Source of the DNA: Adiantum capillus-veneris
Lineage: Eukaryota > Streptophyta > Polypodiopsida > Polypodiales > Pteridaceae
NCBI GenBank assembly: GCA_014529385.2
Contig: CM043963.1
Span: 95,184,412 to 95,248,411 of the forward strand
Reading direction: 5' to 3'
Length of the DNA stretch: 64,000 nucleotides
Every line of letters begins with the position of its first letter. Within the stretch, counting starts at the first letter, position 1. The notes beneath the pieces are model-generated. The model did no database searches. It was not told where the DNA came from and was given only the letters and a program-made list of their open reading frames with translations. Shown here in pieces: positions 47,889-60,369 of the stretch. The position numbers and the translations under genes are program-made.

Positions 47889-50725
47889 TGAGTAGTGACG
47901 AGGATGTGGGTCCGTCCAACCAAAACACTTATCTCTCAACAAGGATCTTATGTCCTTGTAATCAATGCAAGCATGCTGTGCGACAGACAAGACGAGTTTT
48001 TTTGCAGCACGTTCGCGAATTATAACTCGTCGTACTCTGATGCTGGCTAACAGGCAGCAATCTTGCAACCCAATAGACGTGTTCACAGGCACTTTGGTCA
48101 GGCAGCATATGTGAGGCCACAAGATGTAGCCTCTGACAGCTCGGAGGATGATCATGCAGACCACATTCCCAACGAGAATCAATGAAATGATTGAGATGAT
48201 CATGGATTCAAAAAGGCTTATCTATGATGATATGAAAAGTGAAGCCGATACACCATTGTATGATGGAGCATGTATGTCTAGATTGAAGGCGCTGCTGGTT
48301 CTTCTCAACATGCAGGCAAAGTTTGGATGGAGTGACACTAGAATCACAACGCTTTTCAGGTGATCTATTACAATGTGTTTACTTTAATAAAAAACTCTAA
48401 ATGTATAATGATCTGATAGATTACTTACACAAGTGTACCGCATTTTTTTCGTTGTGTAGATTGCTCAAAGAGCACATACTGTCAGATGATAATGTGATGT
48501 CAGATTCTAGAGAGGAAGCAAGAAAGATCTTGCAAACTTGGGGATGGATTACAATTTGATTCACACTTGTCCTAACGACTACATTCTTTTCAGAGGGGAA
48601 TACATAGAAATGGAGAAGTGTCCAAAATGTGATTCCGAGAGATATTGAGTAGATCTCCACAGAACAAAAATTCCACAAAAGGTTTTGCGACATTTTCCTC
48701 TGCTTCCTCGCATCAAGCATTTCTTTGAATATAACTCCATGGCCACCCTAGCATCATGGCATGAGGAGAATAAATCTTTGAATGGTGTACTACGGATTCC
48801 TACAGTTTGCGCAGCCTGGAAACATATAGCGAAACATGGCCGGATTTTTCTAGGGAAGCTCTAAATTTGCGCCTAGGTCTGGCTATGGATGGCGTAAATC
48901 CATTTGGTCAAAGATCAACATCTTACAGTGTATGGCCCGTTATCATCACCAACTACAACATTCCCCCGTGGTTGACTACCAAGAAGGGACACTTGTGGCT
49001 AAGCTTGATTGTGCTGGGGCGGTATAAAGTAAAGAATATGGATGTGTATCTTTGTCCACTATTGGAAGAACTACAACAACTATAGCTTGGCATAGAAGTG
49101 GTGGATATGAGCCAACACACAAGTTGATGGAATTCTTTGATCAGATGCATGCTAATGTGGAACATGCATGACTATCCCGAACTAACATAATGCTCAGGTG
49201 ATTTACACTCAAACTCAAACACTGTAAATCTTGGTTTTTCTCAAGCTTATCTATTGTCATGTGTATACATGTAGGACTTCAAACAAGCGAATATAGAGTA
49301 TGTGTCACATGTGGACCTAGACTGAATGTATGTTGGGCGCCCTCATTGAAGAAGCAAATCTAGGAAGGTCATCAAGCGTATCTTCGAGAGAATCATATGT
49401 TACACGATGGATTTTTGGGAGGAGAGCCACCGAGGATGTCTGCACAAGCATGCTTAGAGCAGAAGGAGATGTGTGAGGACGGTTTGCCCCCAGGGATGAA
49501 GAGACTCTCTCTATGGTACCAGTTACCATATTGGCCCTGACTCATGATCAATCACTTTCTCAATCCAATGCACATATTCAAGAATGTGGGTAATCTGCTA
49601 TGGGACCATCTGACCGATAAGAGAGATACTTTGGGAGCCAGGGTTGACCTTAGAAATGTGGATCGTATGAAGAAATATTGGCCGCAGATAGCATCCAATG
49701 GATTGATAAAACTCCCTAAAGTGTCATGGATTTTCACAGGATTCCAAGAACGCAAAGTAAAAGAGACCATTTGATCTATGCGGACCCCCACTGGCGTAAT
49801 GCACTTGCTCCGAACGTGTTTCACTAAAGAAGGAAAGCTTACCGGTTTGAAGTCACACGACTGGCATAAAATGTGTCAGGTATGTTTGAAGTGGAATATA
49901 TCATAGTGGGAATTGTGTAATAAATTTGTGTGTGGACTTTAATATCATTGCTAGACGTGTTTTGCAGTTTATTTTACCGGTGGCCATTGAGGGATGTTTG
50001 TGTCCTGACGACCGTAACACAATCTACAAACTTGTGAAGTTGGTGCAATGGATATCAGAAAAGGAGATCAATGTAGACTCCATACCATTTGCCAAACTAA
50101 ATGCTGCGAAGGTTATGTGCATGTTTGAGAAACACTTTTCTACTGCCATGCTAGCCATTGAGGTGTATCTTCTTGTTCACATAGTTGATGAGGTGGAAAT
50201 AGCTGGCACACTACATTCCAGATGGATGTTCTTTTTAGAAAGTTTCATGAAAACACTTAAGGGATATGTGCGTCAGAAGGCACATCTGGAGGGTAGCATG
50301 GTAGAAGGTTGCCTAGTATCAGAGTCCCTAGTTTACATTGGAGAGTGGCTAGACGAATTTAATAAAGCCCGGGACATGCTATGGAGAACCATAGATGATG
50401 AGTGCATGTCTGGGATTGTCATGTGCAATCTCGGTGTTGAGAAGAAGATGACGGAAGATCTAGAGGCTAAAATCAATTGATTTTGCATGCTTTACAATCC
50501 AGTCATGCAAAAGTGGATTTCACAATATGAGGATGCAAAGCAAGAGCAACAAAGGGCACAGATTGAGTGGAGATGGGGAAGACAACCATGGATGCATTAT
50601 CCAACGGATCTGGAGAGCCTACCAACATTCATGAGCTTGATATGGTTGCACAACCAATTGAAAAGCGCACAACAGTGCGGTGAAGAAGTGATTGAGAAGG
50701 AATGGGAGTATTCTGAAGGTTGCGT
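47889..50725 (+). pseudogene. CACTA transposase gene (TNP2 type), 5' part
   Basis: The product would cut and join CACTA ends in the nucleus. From the ATG at 47889 it opens with a transposase-associated zinc region (ILCPCNQCKHAV). The body follows (TPLYDGACMSRLKALLVLLN, FGWSDTRITTLF, then LLKEHILSDDN). The TNP2 core has RLGLAMDGVNPFGQRSTSYS, NIPPWLTTKKGHL, VDMSQHTS, VCVTCGPRLN, HIFKNVGNLLWDHLTDKRD and LKSHDWHKMCQ. A DUF4218 domain (FILPVAIEGCLCPDD, HIVDEVEIAGTLHSRWMFF, LKGYVRQKAHLEGS) ends it. Introns with GT/AG borders fit at 48360-48459, 49198-49274 and 49880-49967. Lesions include TAA near 48022, a shift near 48540, TAG/TGA near 48650-49085, and TGA at 50478. The gene is then cut by the LTR element at 50726 and resumes at 61323. 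Confidence 0.85.
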
Positions 50726-51393
50726 TGTCGGGGGATATGTGTTCGCTACATGAGCCGGGCAGGTGAGCGGGCCTCTAGTTGTGGGAAGGTGTGAAAGAGA
50801 GAGAACAAGATACACTGATGCAACTGACTCTCGCAATCACCACGATCATCAATTAATACATTTGAGGACAACTTAACCTTTAGCCAAGGTGGGATGTTAA
50901 CAGCATCGTCACTTGGATCATCTCCTAAGTATGAGTTTAAGCTCCCGCTTTATAGAATTAAGCGAGTCGTTAACGACATCAGGCTTAACAGAATGATTAA
51001 TCAAACATTAGCTGATGAAGGTGATGGGAATTTCATCCTTTTGCTTAATCTGCCTCAAGTTCCCTTAGATTCAGCAAGCTTCAATTATGTTCGATGCCTC
51101 AGTTTTCATGCTTCAATTACTATCAACTATTCTGTAGCTTTCTGCTCCTTATGCTTTGCACTGGCTTAATTGCCACTCACAGGCTTTAATTTCCTCCTGG
51201 TCTCAATTGCTCCGATTTCCTTAACCCTTGCTGGGCCTGCCTTGTGCTTTCCTTCTGTTTCTTTAATTAGGTCGATTCCTTTGCTTATGCTGAGAAAGAG
51301 CCCCTTGATTTTTCATCTCAGCACGAGAGCGAGATAACCTGTATCCTGTTTCAATATTCCCTTGCCGGCTTGCTAGCCGAGGTCGAGGTCGAG

Positions 51394-51515
<122 letters not shown>

Positions 51516-52102
51516 CTTTGCCTTATGCTAGCTCCTTGCACGCTTTCCTTTTAATCCCTTTGCCAAGAGAGATCTTTGCCTCCTTTACCTTGCGGAGCAT
51601 GAGAGCGAGAGATAGGGAGCTTTGCTCCTTGATCCGACCCCTCCCCGCCTTCCTCTTCTTTGCCCTTCGACTCCCTTCAAATCTCGCGTTTTCTCCTTTT
51701 GTTTCCGTCTTCAGCAACCCGTTAGCTCTCCTTGGTTCCTCTTCTTTCCCTCGTTTTCTTGCAATGCCCCTCATGCAAAAGGCGTTTTTTTAATTATTAT
51801 TATTAGCGGGCCCCCTCCCTTAGCAACGACAGTGCCGTCGTTGCTAGGGAGGCATAAAAACCCTCTCGTGCTGACATGGCAATCTGGCCGTCGAAGTGCA
51901 TCGTTCGGCATGCGAGCAGTACCAAAAAGGATCGTCTTGACTTGTCGTCGCTTCTCGCTTCTGCTCGGAAGTGATTCTAGCGCTGTGGAGCCCGCTGGGA
52001 GTGTTTTTCTCCCCTACGAAACTCGTTCTCGCTATTGCTTTGCCATGCTTCTCTCTTTTTCTTTGCGAATAAAAACCTTTACTTTGTTTTGGGTGGTCAC
52101 CC

Positions 52103-52477
52103 TCAACACTAAAAGGCACGAGAGGAAAGAGATGGGATCCGTGGTGGGGGTCCAAAGGGGGAATCTCGAGAGGAATGGATGGCGGAGAAAAATGGGCGCC
52201 GATCGTAGGCATAGGGACTCGAACCCGGGCCACCAGCGTGAGAGCCCAATGCACTAACCGCTACGCCCGCGACGGCCATGTGAACATGTGGGCAAACCAT
52301 AAAATCATAAATAAACTTGGACAGGCTCCCCGCCTATCCAGGTTTACTATATTGTGTCCTAGTTTACCCCCAAAATCAAGGGCTACGCGCGCGCCTTGAT
52401 CCCCCCTGTCCTAGTTTTGCTGTTGTAGATCCCAGCGTTGGAGCTTCATTAAACCTCCCGTGCCCTTTAGTGATGAG
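52103..52477 (-). mobile_element. ~375-bp element with inverted ends and a tRNA-Glu-like core
   Basis: Present in this LTR and absent from the partner LTR, so it inserted later. The target GGGTGGTCACCC (52091-52102) recurs as GGGTGGCCACCC (52478-52489). The ends form an inverted repeat (TCAACACTAAAAGGCACG and the complement of CGTGCCCTTTAGTGATGA). On the minus strand, 52285-52210 contains TAGCGGTTAGTGC, GGCTCTCACGC and GGTTCGAGTCCC, which match a polymerase III A box, a Glu-type anticodon loop (CTC) and a B box. A long target duplication with inverted ends suggests a Mutator-like MITE; the tRNA-like part suggests a SINE. It may be a composite. Confidence 0.65.
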
Positions 52478-52559
52478 GGGTGGCCACCCCATGGGGGGGC
52501 ATTTGGTTTTAGTGGGCGAGTGGCCACTGGCTTGATTGCCTTTTGGTGGCCGTTGATAT

Positions 52560-52935
52560 TGTTTATTAGGGCGGTTATGGCCCTTGTAAGGGCACCACAT
52601 TTGACATACATGCCGTCCAAGGCCTCTATTAGATGATTTTTTGACTCTGAGATCATCAAGGGCTTTTTGTGCTTTTGTAACAGCACAATATTAGGCATAC
52701 TTATTCAATCTAGAAAAGCAATACCAAGCACAAGTCCTTTCTCCAGTAGTCCTTGACTATCTTTGTGAATTTTATTGTCGTCTCGAGCATCTCGTATCAT
52801 GCTACATGCCTTTAAATTGCAAGTATAGGTGATTGTTTTTGTCGGAAGGCATTTCCTTGGCACTCGATGAAAATAGACCATCTCCTTACCACAGCCGTGT
52901 TGGGCATTCCCCGCAATCATCGGATTTCAAAAGGC
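52560..52935 (-). pseudogene. PPR protein fragment inside 3' LTR
   Basis: The minus strand reads MIAGNAQHGCGKE, KTITYTCNLKACS, SQGLLEKGLVLG and, after a shift, ALDGMYVKCGAL: consecutive PPR motifs with several substitutions and breaks. A further remnant at 53280-53420 resembles another DMYAKCG helix. The same fragments lie at the same place in the other LTR, so they were part of the element before this insertion. They are sense relative to the element. Confidence 0.78.
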
Positions 52936-53480
52936 GTCATTTCGGACATGATACTTCTAAAGCACTTACTGCTCTCGCATTTCAACCTAGATGAAGCTCG
53001 AAAATTCCCAGATGGCACTCTGATCGAGCGGACGGGACTGGTATGGAGCCGGGCCCCAGTGAATCTTTAACGACTAATATCTTGGTAACTGGAACTCCGA
53101 TCACTGATCTGAAAAGACTTTCTATCACCTCAGCTGCAGTTGCCCAATCCGATATGGATCTGCAATCGAGTTAAACTTCAAACTGCCATAACTTTTCACT
53201 GTAGCTCCAATCGACAAGTCGTATAGACAGGCCGGTAGAGCACTTCAAGCACTACATTTCTAGATCATAATATTCCATCTATTCTCACTTCAAGCATAGC
53301 CCTTTTTAGCACCATTAAGGCATCAGTTGGCCCTTTAAAGCCGCATCTGGCATACATTAATCATTAAGCTTGGCATGTTAACAAGCCCTGATCACTGCTC
53401 AATAATCATGTAAGATTCAAATAAGCTTGATGTGCATCTTCTTTGAATATTTCTTAGCATGGGAGCAGAGATGCACGACA

Positions 53481-53498
53481 TCCACCCCCTCTGAACCT
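53481..53498 (-). other. Polypurine tract of PPR-carrying element
   Basis: Minus strand GGTTCAGAGGGGGTGGA, then the LTR start TGTCGTGC. Compare the plus-strand GGTTTAGAGGGGGTGGA then TGTCGTGC at 16550-16574. Confidence 0.75.
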
Positions 53499-53781
53499 GC
53501 ATAGCCTCCGGTCTGTGCCAATTGCACTTCAATCTACACCTGCTATAGGTACCTGTAGCTCTTTGCCATCATCAGACTCACATAACTGGTAAACATATGA
53601 AAAAAAAACTAACCCTTACACCCTATCATCAATGTTTAAGATTGATCTTTAGGTAGCTGTCCATCAAAATCTTTGAACCGTATCTGCTGTATCTTCAAAG
53701 CATTCAATTATGGAAACCTGTTTAGTGAACTTCGCCAGACTCAAGTGCTCCAGTTAATGATGCACAAGGCTCGATCATTAA

Positions 53782-55139
53782 CACTAGGTTGGTAACCTAA
53801 CAGGACATAAAAGTGTCCTTTCAGGGTTTTGAAAAAAACCTCCAAAACCATAGTAGATCCACTCATTTTGTAAAATCCTTTCATGAGGTTATAGTTCAAG
53901 GCCTACTACACATGGAAAAAATAAGAAACTTGTAAAATTTCTCATCTTTTGGTCACACCAAGCCTCCAAAGTTGATGGACCAGTACATTTTCATCAAAAT
54001 AGTCATTTCTTACGTTTTGTTGCATAAAAATAAGATTAGGGATTTTTGTAGGACTTGAGATAAATTCCCTAGTTAACTTCAATGGGTTGGTGATCAGAAC
54101 ATATGATTGCTTCTCACTCACTATTTTTTGTTTTGCCAAAAGAAATAGGTACAAAAAAGTTGAATTTTTACTTTTCTGCAAACCTATCATCAAAGTTTCT
54201 ATAGCCATGCTCAATACAAATAATATATGCATGTTTTCTTAGTTTTCTGTTGTCCTTTAGGTTCATAAGGAGCCATGGAGCATGTCAAAAGAATAATAAA
54301 TCTCTTACCAAGGGGAATCTTGGGGACAAAGATGAAGTGCTAAATACAGCAAACATGAAAAAACTGGGTTCAACATTATGAGTTGTAGAATCCCATAGAA
54401 ACTATTCAATATCTATCCAAATTTGATCCTTATGGCTAGATATGGTTACTACCTACAAAATGCATGTAGTTGTCACAAGAAACTAACAATATTGAAAAAG
54501 CTATACTTGATATACTAGAATGTTTCGTTTTCTTCTATAATTGAAAAAATCAACCATCGTTGTCTACTATGCAAAATAGGGTATTAGGTGCCCCAAAACT
54601 CAAGGAATATTAGCTTTATGTTACAATATGCGACATAGAAAATCAAAACTACATTTGCATATCATGAAAGCCACCAAAAAAATCATAGAAGAGCTAAAAT
54701 TGGCTAAAAAACAGTATTTGACAATTTTTGTAATTTGGTCATAACTTACAACTTTAACGTTTATTTCTCCCTAGAAGCATCACGACATGTTGAGGAATAC
54801 TAAAGATAGTTCTCTAGCATTATAGACCTCACAAACATGAACTCTAGAGTGGTATAGTTGCAAAAAGTTGAAAAAAAGACAAAAACAGGACCCGTTTTTT
54901 CACACAGTTTAGGTTGTGAAATGTTGTGCAAGGACAAGGTTAAAGATGGAATTGATATTCCAAAAAAATGTCGAGTTTTTTTCAACTCATGAGACAACTT
55001 TCTAGATAGATACCACCTCAAAATCCATTTTGAAACTCTTGACATAATTCAAGGAAAATGGTCACTTAACAGGACATAAAAGTGTCCCATGACATAAAAG
55101 TGTCCCAGGACATAAAAGTGTCCCATTACCAACCTAGTG
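53782..55139 (-). mobile_element. TTAA-flanked inverted-repeat element, copy 2 (1358 bp)
   Basis: Ends CACTAGGTTGGTAA and TTACCAACCTAGTG with TTAA outside both (53778-53781 and 55140-55143). It has one GGACATAAAAGTGTCC dyad at the left and three dyad-like copies at the right. It is homologous along its whole length to copy 1, in opposite orientation. It lies in the interior of the PPR-carrying LTR element. Confidence 0.9.
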
Positions 55140-55458
55140 TTAAGATCGTTTTAGGGAACCTTGTCAAGCTTAAGTATGCCTTACTCTACCTGCACACGGA
55201 ATGGCAGTCAAGTCCGTTACCTCAAGTTCTGGTAGCAGAACCAACTCAAAAGATGTGAAGATACTTCATCAATTATCCAAAGAAGTCAACTGGAAGCCAG
55301 CCATGTAAGATTATTGAATCATAACCAAAACTCTTTTGACTCAACATAAATCTAGAAAAAAAAACTTTGTACCATGCAACCCGCTACAACAGATAACTGG
55401 TACTCTTCAAATCTGGAACTTGCACTTCAGTAGCCCCCGGGATCAAACGGGAAACTAA

Positions 55459-56318
55459 TCATCTGTCCCACTGTGAGCATTCCTTTAAAAATTTTGTACC
55501 ATCCTCGAAGAATTTCCAATCATTATAGCATAAACATAGATTAACCCACAAAACTTCATAAAAACCGCCTGGATCATATGGAATATAAGTCAATTGCCCA
55601 GGACCATGCATATATATGTCACCTCCTAGGTCAAAAGCTAGCTCAAAATCCCCTACATCATAGGGTAACATCAGATTCCATATAGCATCAGGTAGCACAC
55701 CAGATACTGCCATATCCCCTGTGCAATTGGCTCATCCAATTGTTGATCATCAATCAGAGGTAAAAGCATTGGCAGTGCACCTTCACTCTCACTAGTATTG
55801 AAATTCTGATCATGCATATCTAAATGCATCAAGTCTCTGGTAAACTCCTCTTCATTAGGCTCAAAAGATGCATCTGAAAACAATTCTCTATCTCGTAGAG
55901 GATCAAAATCAAGTAGTGCATCATCTAACAACTCCATAAGTTCATCATCTGCAAAATCTAAACAAACTGGCTTATTCATGAATTTGGATTGATTGATATC
56001 CTTAACATTTGTGTTTGAGAACCCTTCCAAAGCTTCGTCCAGTAAGCACATAAGGTCCAGGTCCACCACTTCATAAGGTTTCTCCATCTTTCGCATCTCA
56101 GGCTGCTGTAAACTAAGATTTCCACATGTGACATACATACTAAACGAATCTGCTGTAAATTTCTCTTCAAGTCTTGCACCCTCATCCAGATATCTTTGCA
56201 CTTCTGTAGCACAAAGTTTGGCATGCATATTGAAAATTTCATCTACTACCCTGTCTGTATCATCGGCACAATGAAACCAATCATATTCATCAAGAAGGGA
56301 TTGCACTTCACTATGCAC
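55459..56318 (-). CDS. Acidic ORF of the non-autonomous LTR element
   Basis: Two overlapping minus frames, 56318-55671 (215 codons) and 55713-55459 (84 codons), in different phases, probably one gene broken by a shift. The first is strongly acidic with repeated patterns (MCLLDEALEGF, MELLDDALLDFDPL, DADS-EG). The second ends with aromatic-rich sequence (YDVGDFELAFDLGGDIYMH, WVNLCLCYNDWKFFEDG). I recognise no domain, zinc knuckle or protease. Upstream (56320-56860) the same strand has tandem DSEGVQTP segments and another 82-codon frame. It could be a degenerate gag tail or an element-specific protein. Confidence 0.5.
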
Positions 56319-56600
56319 CCCCTCTGAATCAGCATCATCAAGTTCATGAACATTCTGCCATAGTGTTAGCCATGTGTCACAAATTCTTGATATAGAAGAG
56401 GTTTGCTTCCCTTCTAAATCATCAACAAATTCAGGATCAGTATGCTAGATCGGTAGCTCTATGTCACAAAAGCGTGTCAAAGGAGTCTGCACCCCCTCTG
56501 AATCATCATAATCACGTTCAAGATCAGTTTTACAATTTGGTAGTTGTGCTTCACAAAAACTTGTCAATGAAGGAGTCTGCACCCCCTCTGAATCAAGCAC
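56300..56600 (-). repeat. Repeated DSEGVQTP coding segments
   Basis: GCACCCCCTCTGAATC recurs at about 56315, 56492 and 56578, each encoding SEGVxT on the minus strand at variable spacing. Confidence 0.7.
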
Positions 56601-56606
56601 ATACTC

Positions 56607-57650
56607 TTACTTAGCCAAGTCCTCAAAATCTGGTACATCCAAATTTGGTAAATGTGGTATACCAAAATCCATGGTCTTGCTGCTCTCAACAATAGCCCTA
56701 CTTTGACCTATGACATATGTATCATTAATCAAATTTTTGGCAAAACATGTACTAGTATCTTCAATCACCTCTATGGTAGAATCTGTACTAGAGAAATTTT
56801 TCTGTAATTTTGGTTCAGTAGCAAAAGTATCAGCTATAACTGAATATTCTTGCATGTCTACCTAAATATGCCTGCACTCATTCACCTCCACAATATCTTC
56901 CTGAGCTTTAGCCAATTCATTGATCCCATGATTTATTTTCTTCCTATACTACAGGTATATGTTCTTTGCAAAATTCACCCTGTGTGGTTTGAGGCTGTAA
57001 AGATTCACCCTCAAAGACATACTTCGTGCAAGGCATCTGCAAACCCCAACTTTTCATACACAGCTTTGACTATGTCTTCATCATTAGCATGTAAGAAGGT
57101 AGCATCCTGCACAATAAACTCATCAATCACATCTTCTAACTTTGATCGTACTTGTCCTCGGATATCTGCTTTTCCGGTAGACTTGAACTTTTTTCTTCAT
57201 TGCTTTCATGCTGCTCATAACTTACTTGCACAAAATCTTCTTTCAAATACTCCCAGTTGCCATTGCAGGCTCTGGTAACCTCTTGAATCTACTCCTTCAC
57301 ATCTGAACTCACTAACTGCTCAAAATATTTGATCATCAAATCTTCTCGTATCCCTCTTACCTTGGTCTCCAGCTCATAGAACTCTAGGTAGCCCTCTGGA
57401 TCGTATCCATCAAAGAGTCGTTTACTCATCATATACTACATCTAAAGCTGCATCCAAATCTTCATCGATTTGATTTTTCTTCTTTACGGTCTCCATTTCA
57501 AGCAGAGATCCTTGAAACAATTGAAGCATCTTTGAAAAATCTAGAATTATTGATTTATCATCAAAACCATTTGTACTTAGCTCTGCAATCATCTTCATCA
57601 TCTGCTCTTAATTCTCCATCTTTACCTCCCACCCCGGCTCGTTTCACGTT
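56607..57650 (-). pseudogene. Gag-like N-terminal region of the non-autonomous element
   Basis: Right after the PBS the minus strand reads MIAELSTNGFDDKSIILDF and VKKKNQIDEDLDAALDVV. Then, in another frame starting near 57430, MSKRLFDGYDPEGYLEFYEL, EDLMIKYFEQLVSSDVKE, a TAG, and NGNWEYLKEDFVQVSYEQ. The FDG-Y-PEGYLEFYELE pattern and position resemble the start of a gypsy gag. Further frames to 56607 are short. Several stops are present, so it is not functional as read. Confidence 0.5.
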
Positions 57651-57660
57651 GGGTTCACCA
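57645..57660 (-). other. Probable primer-binding site
   Basis: Minus strand TGGTGAACCCAACGTG, starting with the TGG expected opposite a tRNA CCA end, four bases from the LTR at 57665. It differs from the initiator-Met PBS used by the other elements here. The matching tRNA is not identified. Confidence 0.5.
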
Positions 57661-58170
57661 AAGATGTCGGGGGATATGTGTTCGCTATAAGAGCCGGGCA
57701 GGCGCCGGGCCTCTGACTGTGGGAGGTGTGAAAGAGAGAGAACAAGAGACACTAATGCAACTGACTCTCGCAATCACCACAATCATCAATTAATCGATTA
57801 ATACATTTGAGTACAACTTAACCTTTAGCCAAGGCCAGCTGTTAACAGCACCGTCACTTGGATCATCTGCTAAGTAGGAGTTTAAGCTCCTGCTTTATAG
57901 AATTAATCGGTCCGTTAACGACACCGAGATTAACAGAAGGATTAATCAAACATTAGTTGATGACACTGATGGAAATTTTCTCCTGTTGCTTAATCTGCCT
58001 CGAGTTCCCTTAGATTCAGCAAGCTTCAATTATGTTCAATGCCTCAGTTTTCATGCTTCAATTACTATCAATCATTCTGCAGCTTTCTGCTCCTTATGCT
58101 TTGCACTGGCTTAATTTCCGCTCACAAGCTTTAACTTCCTCCTGCTCTTCAATTGCTCCAATTTCCTTAA

Positions 58171-59509
58171 CACTAGAATGGTAACCTAACAGGACATGAA
58201 AGTGTCCTTTCAGGGTTTTGGGAAAAATTTCCAAAACCATAGTAGATCCACTCATTTTGAAAAATCCTTTCATGAGCTTATAGTTCAATAACTACTACAT
58301 ATGGAAAAAATGAGAAACTTGTATTTTTTCTCATCCCTTGTTCACTACAAGCCTCCAAAGTTGATGGACCAATGCATTTTTCCCAAAACAGCAATTTCTT
58401 ACGATTGATTGCATATAAATAAGAGTGGAGATTTTTGTAGGACATGAGATAAAATGCCCCGTTAACTTCAATGGGTTGGTGATCAAAACATATGGTTGCT
58501 TTTACCTCACTAATGTTTTTTTGGGCAAAAAAAATAGGTACAAAAAGGTTGTATTTTTGCCATTTTGCGGACCTATCATCAAAGTTTCTATAGTCACGCT
58601 CAATATAGATACTATATACATGTTTTCTTAGTTCCCTTTGGGCCTCTGGATTCAAAAGGAGCCATGGAGCATGTCAAAAGGATAATGGATCTCTAACAAT
58701 TGGAACCTTGGGGGCAATGATAAAGTCCTAAATACAGCAAACATGAAAAAACTGGGTTTAGCATTATGACCTCTAGAAACCCATAGAAACTACTCAATAT
58801 CTAGCCAAGTTTGTAGTCTATGATTAGATATGGTTACTACCTACAAAATACACACAATTGGCCTAAGAAACTAGCAATATTGAGAAAGTTATACTTGCTA
58901 CTCTAAAATGTATCCTATTCTTCAGCAATCAAAAAACTCAACCATCATCATATACCATGCTATATAGCATATTAGGTCCCCCAAAACTCAAGGAAGATTA
59001 GCTTTATGTTATAGATTACACTTACACAATCAAAATTGAATTTGGATATCAAGAAAGCCACCAAAAAAATCATAAAAGTGCTAATTTTGGCCAAAAAACA
59101 GGATTATGCAATTCTTGTAAATTGGTCATAACTTTCAATTTTAACACTTAGCTCTCCCTACAAGCATCAAAACATGTTGAGAACTATGAAGGCCTAACCT
59201 CTAGCCATCTAAACCTCACAAACATGAACTTTAGAGTGGTATAGTTGCCAAAAATTTAAAAAAATCCAAAAACAGGACCCGTTTTTTCACACAGTTTAGG
59301 TTCAAAAATGTTGTGTAAGAGTAAGGTTAATGGTGAGATCGATACTCAAAAAAAAATGCTAAGTTTTTTTTAGCTCATAAGGCAAATTTGTGGATATATA
59401 GCACCTATAAATTCATTTTCATACTCTTCAAATAATTCAAGCAAAATGGTCACTTAACAGGACACAAAAGTGTCCAAGGACATAAAAGTGTCCTGTTACC
59501 ATTCTAGTG
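58171..59509 (-). mobile_element. TTAA-flanked inverted-repeat element, copy 3 (1339 bp)
   Basis: Ends CACTAGAATGGTAA and TTACCATTCTAGTG, with TTAA at 58167-58170 and 59510-59513. The inner part of the inverted repeat differs from copies 1 and 2 in step on both ends (AATGG/CCATT), so ends coevolve or were copied together. The partner LTR at ~51215 has an uninterrupted sequence with a single TTAA, the empty site. Confidence 0.92.
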
Positions 59510-59644
59510 TTAACCCTTGATGGGCCTGCTTAATTAGGTCGATTCCTTTTCTTATGCTGAGAAAGAGCCCCTTGATTATGCATCTCAACCCAAGAGCGAG
59601 ATAACTTGTATCGTGTTTCAAATCTTCGCTTGCCGGCTTGCTAG

Positions 59645-59704
<60 letters not shown>

Positions 59705-60369
59705 CTTTGCCTTATGCTAGCTCCTGGCATGATTTCCTTTGAATCCCTTTGCCAAGAGAGATCTTTGCCTCCTTTACCTTGCCGAGCATGAGAGCGAGAG
59801 AGAGGGAGCTTTGCTCCTTGCTTCGACCCCTCCCTGCCTTCCTCTTCTTTGCCCTTTGACTCCTTTCAACTCTCGCGCTTTCTCCTTTTGTTTCCGTCTT
59901 CAAAGACCTGTTATCTCTCCTTGGTTCCTCTTCTTTCCCTCGTTTGCTTGCAATGCCCCTCATGCAAAAGGTATTTTTTTTTTTATTATTAGCGTGCCCC
60001 CTCCCTTAGCAACGATGGCCCCGTTGTTGCTAGGGAGGCATAAAAAACCTCCCCTGCTGACGTGGAAATCCGGCCGTCGAAGTGCATCATTCGGCATGTG
60101 AGCAGTACCAAAAAGGATCGCCTTGACTTGCTCCTCGCTTCTCGCTTCTGCTCGGAAGTGATTCTAGCGTTGTGGAGCCCGCTGAGAGTGCTTTTCTCCC
60201 CTACGTAGCTCGTTCTCGTTGTTGCTTTGCCATGCTTCTCTCTTTTTCTTTGCGAATAAAAACCTTTACTTTGTTTTTGGTGACCACCCCATGGGGGGCC
60301 ATTTGGTTTTAGTGGGCTGGCGGCCACTGGCTTTATTGCCTTTGGGCGGCCCTTGATATTGTTTACTAT

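Noticed and set aside
50721-50725. Target-site duplication for the PPR-carrying element
   Set aside because: Left flank TGCGT and right flank GCGCG do not match; either mutated or the LTR edges are off by a few bases.
52210-52290. A functional tRNA-Glu gene
   Set aside because: The B box and anticodon loop are tRNA-like but the acceptor stem halves do not pair well. It sits inside a young repeat, so it is read as a tRNA-derived repeat.
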